DNA of 10,049 nt from Akkermansiaceae bacterium UBA4589 (GTDB lineage: Bacteria; Verrucomicrobiota; Verrucomicrobiia; Verrucomicrobiales; Akkermansiaceae): NCBI GenBank assembly GCA_002387565.1, contig DGJT01000057.1:1-10049 (forward strand). Direction: 5' to 3'. The position numbers and the translations under genes were made by a program. Position 1 is the first letter of the stretch; the number at the start of each line of letters is the position of its first letter. Under the pieces are notes generated by a model that worked only from the letters and a program-made list of their open reading frames with translations, was not told where the DNA came from and did not search any database. This document shows positions 5,649 to 10,049 of this stretch, piece by piece.

Positions 5649-6197
5649 ATGTTCGATTTATTATTAGCTGCAGCTTCTGCAAGCACACAAGAAGTGGGTC
5701 TTTGGGAAGACCTAACTAAGACATTTCATATTGAATGGCCGTTATTTACTTCTCAAGTACTTAACTTCATCATTGTTTTGATTGTACTCTACTTTTTCGC
5801 TCTCAAGCCTCTAACTCAGGTGATGACGGATCGTCGAGATCGCATTATTGCTGGCGAAGAAAAACTTAAGCAAATTGAAGAGGATTTAAAAGCTTCAGAT
5901 AAAAAAGCTGAGGCTATTATTGCTAAGGCTAATGATGAGGCTAAGCGCCTTGTAGCAGAAGCAAAAGCAAGTGGAGATAAGCTCCTCGAGGCGAAAACTC
6001 AAGACGCAGTTAACTCAGCACAAAACATTATCAAGAAAGCAGAAGCCGCCGCGATTGATGAGCGCAAGAAGCTAGCTGAAGAAGTTAGAGCAGAATTTGC
6101 AGAGCTTGTAGTTAAAACTACAGCCAAGGTTACAGATAAAACTCTTAATGATTCTGATAAGAAGAAGATTAGAGAATCAGCAACAGCTGGAATTTAA
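5649..6197 (+). CDS. atpF: F-type ATP synthase subunit b
   Basis: The 182-residue peripheral stalk subunit connects Fo to F1 through delta. One membrane helix lies at about 35-54 (LNFIIVLIVLYFFALKPL), followed by the characteristic RRDRI segment (62-66). A long Lys/Glu/Ala-rich coiled coil runs to about residue 160. About 34 residues precede the membrane helix, compared with only a few in E. coli b (156 residues), so this form has an N-terminal extension with a mildly hydrophobic start (MFDLLLAAASAS). Only one b-type gene is present, which predicts a homodimer. The ATG lacks a Shine-Dalgarno and follows the hairpin by 25 bases. Confidence 0.93.
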   Translation: MFDLLLAAASASTQEVGLWEDLTKTFHIEWPLFTSQVLNFIIVLIVLYFFALKPLTQVMTDRRDRIIAGEEKLKQIEEDLKASDKKAEAIIAKANDEAKRLVAEAKASGDKLLEAKTQDAVNSAQNIIKKAEAAAIDERKKLAEEVRAEFAELVVKTTAKVTDKTLNDSDKKKIRESATAGI

Positions 6198-6213
6198 GCT
6201 ATCCATTACCTAA

Positions 6214-6606
6214 ATGAAAGTATCTAAAGAATCACTCAAAACAGCACGTCGACTCTATCAAATTTCTTTGGTAGATGGAGAGCTTAATGAAAAGACCCTT
6301 AAGGCTATTCTTGCTAAGTTAACTGAGCAAAAGCCACGTGGTTACCGTGAAGTTCTTAATGCTTTGCAACGTTTAGTGGAAAGATACTTTTTAGCCAAAG
6401 AAGTTATTATAGAGTCAGCTGAGAAAGTTCCAGCAGCTGAAAAGAAAGAATTAGAAGCGAAATTAGTAGCTGAACATGGTTCAGGATTGAGCTTTAACTA
6501 CCAAAAAGATGTAGCTCTTTTAGGTGGCTTAAAAATTCAAGTAGGTAGTGTAGTTTATGATGGTTCAGTTAAAGCTAGGTTGAATCAAATTAGTGAAGTT
6601 TTATAA
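6214..6606 (+). CDS. atpH: F-type ATP synthase subunit delta, short form
   Basis: A 130-residue protein, against 177 in E. coli. Delta links the b stalk to the top of the alpha/beta hexamer. The C-terminal part is clearly conserved: EVIIESAEKVP (63-73) and then LLGGLKIQVGSVVYDGSVKARL (102-123 region, with the Gly-Gly, Val-Gly and DGSVKARL landmarks). The N-terminal helical-bundle domain is compressed to about 60 residues (TARRLYQ, then GYREVLNALQRLVERY). The start cannot be moved upstream because an in-frame TAA (6211-6213) touches the ATG, and the preceding bases belong to atpF in another frame. Spacing to atpF is 16 bases. The position between b and alpha fixes the identity. Confidence 0.92.
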   Translation: MKVSKESLKTARRLYQISLVDGELNEKTLKAILAKLTEQKPRGYREVLNALQRLVERYFLAKEVIIESAEKVPAAEKKELEAKLVAEHGSGLSFNYQKDVALLGGLKIQVGSVVYDGSVKARLNQISEVL

Positions 6607-6633
6607 AAAAGATTTAAATTTAATTAAAAAAAG

Positions 6634-8169
6634 ATGATGAGTAGTATTCTTGACCAAATCGAAGCAGAAATTAATAAGGTTTCTTCTTCTGTCGAAAAAA
6701 CAAGTGTAGGTATCATTCGCGAGATTGGTGACGGTGTTGCTAAGATTGAGGGTTTAGCTGATGTTAAACTTAACGAGATGATTGAATTTCCAGGTGGTAC
6801 CATTGGTATTGCTTTAAACTTAGAAGAGTATGAAGTAGGTGTGGTTCTCTTAGGTCAAACCACTCATTTGAAATCAGGTGATGAGTGTAAGGGCACAGGC
6901 AAATTACTCTCTGTACCTGTAGGTGAAAAATTACTTGGTCGTGTTGTAGATGCTCTTGGTAATCCTATTGATGGCAAAGGCGACATCGAAGCAGCCGATA
7001 ATTACCCAGTAGAAAAAATTGCTCCTGGTATTATTCAACGTAAATCAGTTTCAGTTCCTGTGCAAACAGGTATTATGTCTATTGATTCAATGATTCCTAT
7101 TGGACGTGGTCAACGTGAGCTTATTATTGGTGACCGTGCAACAGGTAAGACTACTATTGCTCTAGATACTATCATTTCACAATCTAAGCAAAACAAAGCT
7201 GCAGCAGCAGGTAAGCTTGCAGATCACAAACCTCTCTACTGTATTTATGTAGGTATTGGTCAAAAATTATCTAACATTGCTCGTACGGTTAAAACTCTTG
7301 AAGACGCAGAAGCTTTTGAAGATACAATTATTGTTTCAGCATCGGCTTCAGATTCAGCTGCACAGCAGTTCATCGCCCCTTACACAGGTTGCGCTATTGC
7401 TGAGTACCTTATGGACCAAGGTAAAGACTGTTTGATTGTATTTGATGATTTATCAAAACACGCAGTGGCTTACCGTCAGATTTCTCTCTTGCTTAAACGT
7501 CCATCAGGTCGTGAAGCTTATCCTGGTGATGTTTTTTACCTTCACAGTAGATTACTTGAGCGTTCAGCACGTCTTTCAGATGCAGCTGGTGGTGGTTCAT
7601 TAACGGCTCTACCAATTATTGAAACTCAAGCAGGTGACGTTTCAGCTTATATCCCAACTAATGTGATTTCTATTACTGACGGTCAGATTTTCCTTGAAAG
7701 TGATTTGTTCTACCAAGGTATTCGCCCAGCGATTTCAGTAGGTCTTTCAGTTTCTCGTGTGGGTTCAGCCGCGCAAACTAAAGCGATTAAGAAAGTTTCT
7801 GGTACTATCAAACTTGATTTAGCTCAGTTCCGTGAGATGCAGGCGTTTGCTCAGTTTGGTTCAGATCTTGATGACGCAACAGCTGCTAAGCTAGCTCGTG
7901 GTGAGCGTATTGTTGAGATGTTCAAGCAGAATCAATACAGCCCACTTAGCCTTGAGATGCAGGTATGCTTAATGTATGCAATGCAAAACGGTTACTTTGA
8001 CGGTGTTGAAGTCACAGAGGTGAAAGCTTTCCAAGCAGGTTTAGAAGAGCACTTGAGCACACGTTCAGTAGAGCTTCTCCAAAAAATTGCTAACGAAAAA
8101 GCTCTCAGCGATGACATCATCGATAGCTTAAAAACAACTTTATCAGATTTTCAAAAGAGCTGGAAGTAA
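6634..8169 (+). CDS. atpA: F-type ATP synthase subunit alpha
   Basis: The 511-residue regulatory nucleotide-binding subunit of F1, near the E. coli length of 513. Domains in order: N-terminal helix that contacts delta (1-25), beta-barrel (26-95), nucleotide-binding domain (96-380) and C-terminal helical domain (381-511). The P-loop is GDRATGKTT (166-174), with IYVGIGQK following. LIVFDDLSKHAVAYRQISLL is the Walker B region, and SVSRVGSAAQ carries Arg375, equivalent to the arginine finger that reaches into the beta catalytic site. A short Lys/Ala-rich insertion after the P-loop helix (NKAAAAGKLADHK) resembles that of mitochondrial and alphaproteobacterial alpha rather than E. coli. Two adjacent ATGs (6634 and 6637) are both possible starts. 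The 27-base leader is nearly all A and T and has no Shine-Dalgarno. Confidence 0.98.
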   Translation: MMSSILDQIEAEINKVSSSVEKTSVGIIREIGDGVAKIEGLADVKLNEMIEFPGGTIGIALNLEEYEVGVVLLGQTTHLKSGDECKGTGKLLSVPVGEKLLGRVVDALGNPIDGKGDIEAADNYPVEKIAPGIIQRKSVSVPVQTGIMSIDSMIPIGRGQRELIIGDRATGKTTIALDTIISQSKQNKAAAAGKLADHKPLYCIYVGIGQKLSNIARTVKTLEDAEAFEDTIIVSASASDSAAQQFIAPYTGCAIAEYLMDQGKDCLIVFDDLSKHAVAYRQISLLLKRPSGREAYPGDVFYLHSRLLERSARLSDAAGGGSLTALPIIETQAGDVSAYIPTNVISITDGQIFLESDLFYQGIRPAISVGLSVSRVGSAAQTKAIKKVSGTIKLDLAQFREMQAFAQFGSDLDDATAAKLARGERIVEMFKQNQYSPLSLEMQVCLMYAMQNGYFDGVEVTEVKAFQAGLEEHLSTRSVELLQKIANEKALSDDIIDSLKTTLSDFQKSWK

Positions 8170-8196
8170 TCTAGCGTAACTTATTATTCTACTATC

Positions 8197-9081
8197 ATGG
8201 CTAGCTTGAAAGATATTCGTCGCCGAATTAAATCAGTTAAAGGGACTTCTAAAATCACTAGAGCGATGCAACTTGTTGCGGCGGCTAAGATGAAGAAAGC
8301 TCAAGATCAAGCTGTCGCCGGTAGAGAATATGCACAAAAGCTCAATCAGATTCTTGGTCAAATTATTGACAAATCTGATGGTGATCTTAAGCACGCTTTT
8401 TTAGGTAATACTTCAACTGACCAAGAAGCCAAGCGTCTAGTTGTTATTATTTCAACAGATAAAGGGCTTTGTGGTGGTTTAAATAGTAATTTACTCAAGA
8501 AGCTTCTACGTGATCAAGCTGAATCAAGTATCCCTACTAATTACCTAACTATAGGTAAAAAAGTAGGCGCTAAATTGGTGAGCGAAAACAGTGAGATTAT
8601 CAAATCTTACACTTTAGCAGATCCAACTGTATTTTCAGAAGCCGCAGAAGTGGCTACACAACTTACAGAGCTTTTCTTAGGTGGTGAATACACGCAAATT
8701 GAAATTGCTTACAATGTCTTTGAATCAGCAATGGTTCAGACACCTAGCATTCAGCCATTGCTACCATTAGCTGTAGAGGATTTACTTGAAGCTACATCTA
8801 CTGAAGAACCAAGTGATGAGGTATTATCTTATCTCTTTGAGCCAGGCTTAACAGCAGTGCTTGAGGATATTATGCCTCTTTACATTAACTTCCAAGTTTA
8901 TCAAAAACTAGTGGAATCTAAAGCTTCAGAGCATTCAGCGCGTATGATTGCTATGAAATCAGCCACTGATAATGCTAAAGACATTGTGGATGACTTACAA
9001 CTTCAGTACAACAAGGCTCGTCAGGCAGCCATTACTTCAGAATTGCTTGAGATTACGACTGCGCAAATGGCACTCGATTAA
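8197..9081 (+). CDS. atpG: F-type ATP synthase subunit gamma
   Basis: The 294-residue central rotor shaft that turns inside the alpha/beta hexamer and drives the conformational cycle of beta. The N-terminal helix has the hallmark MASLKDIRRRIKSVKGTSKI and then TRAMQLVAAAKMKKAQ. The Rossmann-like middle domain shows IISTDKGLCGGLNSN (84-98). The C-terminal helix contains SEHSARMIAMKSATDNA and NKARQAAITSELLEI, with an end (TTAQMALD) differing slightly from the usual small-residue tail. Length is close to E. coli gamma (287). Spacing from atpA is 27 bases; the leader is pyrimidine- and AT-rich without a Shine-Dalgarno. Confidence 0.97.
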   Translation: MASLKDIRRRIKSVKGTSKITRAMQLVAAAKMKKAQDQAVAGREYAQKLNQILGQIIDKSDGDLKHAFLGNTSTDQEAKRLVVIISTDKGLCGGLNSNLLKKLLRDQAESSIPTNYLTIGKKVGAKLVSENSEIIKSYTLADPTVFSEAAEVATQLTELFLGGEYTQIEIAYNVFESAMVQTPSIQPLLPLAVEDLLEATSTEEPSDEVLSYLFEPGLTAVLEDIMPLYINFQVYQKLVESKASEHSARMIAMKSATDNAKDIVDDLQLQYNKARQAAITSELLEITTAQMALD

Positions 9082-9125
9082 GACTAACAACTTTATTTAT
9101 TAAAAACTAAACTATCATTAAAATT

Positions 9126-10049
9126 ATGAGTAACAAGGGAACTATCGTTCAAGTTATCGGTGCTGTTATCGATGCCGACTTTTCTAATGCAGAGCAAATA
9201 CCAGCTATCTACAATGCGTTGAGTATTGACTACGAAATCTATGGTGAAACTACAACGCTCACTTTAGAAGTGCAGCAGCATTTAGGTGATGGTTGGGTAA
9301 GAGCTATTGCTATGAGTACTTCAGAGGGGCTTCAAAGAGGTATGGACATCATCGATACAGGTGCTCCTATTTCTGTGCCTGTTGGACCATCAGTGCTTGG
9401 TCGTATCTTTAATGTAACTGGTGACCCAGTTGATGAGCAAGGCGAAGTAAAAACTGATAAATACTACCCAATTCACCGTCCAGCTCCAGCTCTCGTTGAT
9501 CAAGCTGCTTCAGCTGAACTACTTGAAACAGGTATTAAGGTTATTGATTTGATTTGCCCGTTTACCAAGGGTGGTAAAGTTGGTGCGTTTGGTGGTGCTG
9601 GTGTTGGTAAAACAGTGGTTATCATGGAGCTTATTAACAACATTGCTAAAGCTCATGGTGGTTATTCAATTTTTGCAGGTGTAGGTGAACGTACACGTGA
9701 GGGTAATGATTTGTACGAGGAAATGAAAGAAGCAGGTGTTATTAACGCTGATAATCTTTCTGAATCAAAAGTGGCCTTGGTATACGGTCAGATGAACGAA
9801 CCTCCTGGTGCTCGTCTTCGTGTCGCTCTTTCAGCTCTTTCAATGGCGGAATACTTCCGTGATGAAGAGAATCAAGACGTATTGCTTTTCGTTGATAACG
9901 TGTTCCGTTATTCACAAGCAGGTTCAGAAGTATCAGCACTTCTTGGTCGTACTCCATCAGCGGTGGGTTACCAACCAACATTGGCTGAGGAAATGGCAGT
10001 GCTTCAAGAGCGTATTACTTCAACGAACAAAGGTTCAATTACTTCTTTC
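9126..10049 (+). CDS. atpD: F-type ATP synthase subunit beta (3' partial)
   Basis: The catalytic subunit of F1; 308 codons are present and the frame is open to the window edge, about two thirds of the usual 460-480 residues. It opens with MSNKGTIVQVIGAVIDADF. The P-loop is GGAGVGKT (156-163). GVGERTREGNDLY carries Glu188, equivalent to the catalytic glutamate. LLFVDNVFRYSQAGSE includes the Walker B Asp257, and LLGRTPSAVGYQPTL follows. The VFRYSQAG stretch replaces the more common IFRFTQAG, a conservative change. The C-terminal helical domain with the DELSE loop lies outside. The gene follows atpG by 44 AT-rich bases and has no Shine-Dalgarno. Confidence 0.98.
   Translation, partial: MSNKGTIVQVIGAVIDADFSNAEQIPAIYNALSIDYEIYGETTTLTLEVQQHLGDGWVRAIAMSTSEGLQRGMDIIDTGAPISVPVGPSVLGRIFNVTGDPVDEQGEVKTDKYYPIHRPAPALVDQAASAELLETGIKVIDLICPFTKGGKVGAFGGAGVGKTVVIMELINNIAKAHGGYSIFAGVGERTREGNDLYEEMKEAGVINADNLSESKVALVYGQMNEPPGARLRVALSALSMAEYFRDEENQDVLLFVDNVFRYSQAGSEVSALLGRTPSAVGYQPTLAEEMAVLQERITSTNKGSITSF

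Noticed and set aside
5626..5667. Thirteen-codon frame beginning with ATG at 5626 and overlapping the atpF start
   Set aside because: No ribosome binding site, out of frame with atpF and composed of AT-rich codons; most likely chance.
9742..9981. Reverse-strand open frame of 79 codons
   Set aside because: It lies entirely opposite the highly conserved Walker B region of atpD.

Overview
The window is ordinary bacterial chromosome, densely coding, AT-rich by eye and using the standard code. It carries the first seven genes of an F-type ATP synthase operon, preceded by an antiporter/riboflavin synthase pair, a reverse-strand lipoprotein gene and the 3' end of a methyltransferase gene. Several traits suggest the PVC superphylum, most likely Verrucomicrobiota (Opitutae-like): a lipoprotein joining a thioredoxin fold to an SHD1-like domain, a PF07399-type putative Na+/H+ antiporter, an ATP synthase a subunit with a signal-peptide-like start, and start codons without Shine-Dalgarno sequences. 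This placement is inference and no marker gene fixes it.

Layout. Positions 1-891 (+) hold the C-terminal 296 residues of a methyltransferase of the cyclopropane-fatty-acid synthase / coclaurine N-methyltransferase-like group, cut by the window edge. Positions 909-1880 (-) encode the lipoprotein, convergent with the methyltransferase; its apparent intrinsic terminator hairpin includes its own last codons. A 59-base divergent gap leads to the antiporter (1940-3631, +), followed 15 bases later by riboflavin synthase (3647-4252). A 125-base gap, the longest non-coding stretch here, has a plausible sigma70-type promoter and the only convincing Shine-Dalgarno sequence. The ATP synthase genes follow in the standard order: a (atpB), c (atpE), b (atpF), delta (atpH), alpha (atpA), gamma (atpG), beta (atpD). 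AtpD runs off the right edge after 308 codons and is open from 9126. No atpI lies upstream and epsilon is not in the window.

How the genes work together. Subunits a, c and b form the membrane Fo part and delta, alpha, gamma and beta belong to F1/stalk. The c subunit has the carboxylate but not the extra ligands of Na+-type rings, so the enzyme is probably proton-coupled. The antiporter beside it could interconvert Na+ and H+ gradients; this is inferred from position only. Riboflavin synthase supplies flavin precursor to respiratory enzymes.

The most noteworthy signals are regulatory. The gene for the high-copy c subunit is flanked on both sides by inverted repeats in the only two long intergenic gaps within the first part of the operon. 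All the ATP synthase genes except the first lack a Shine-Dalgarno sequence and start after A/U-rich leaders. Delta is a short 130-residue form whose start cannot be moved upstream. I found no mobile element, CRISPR array, tRNA, rRNA or clearly new system.
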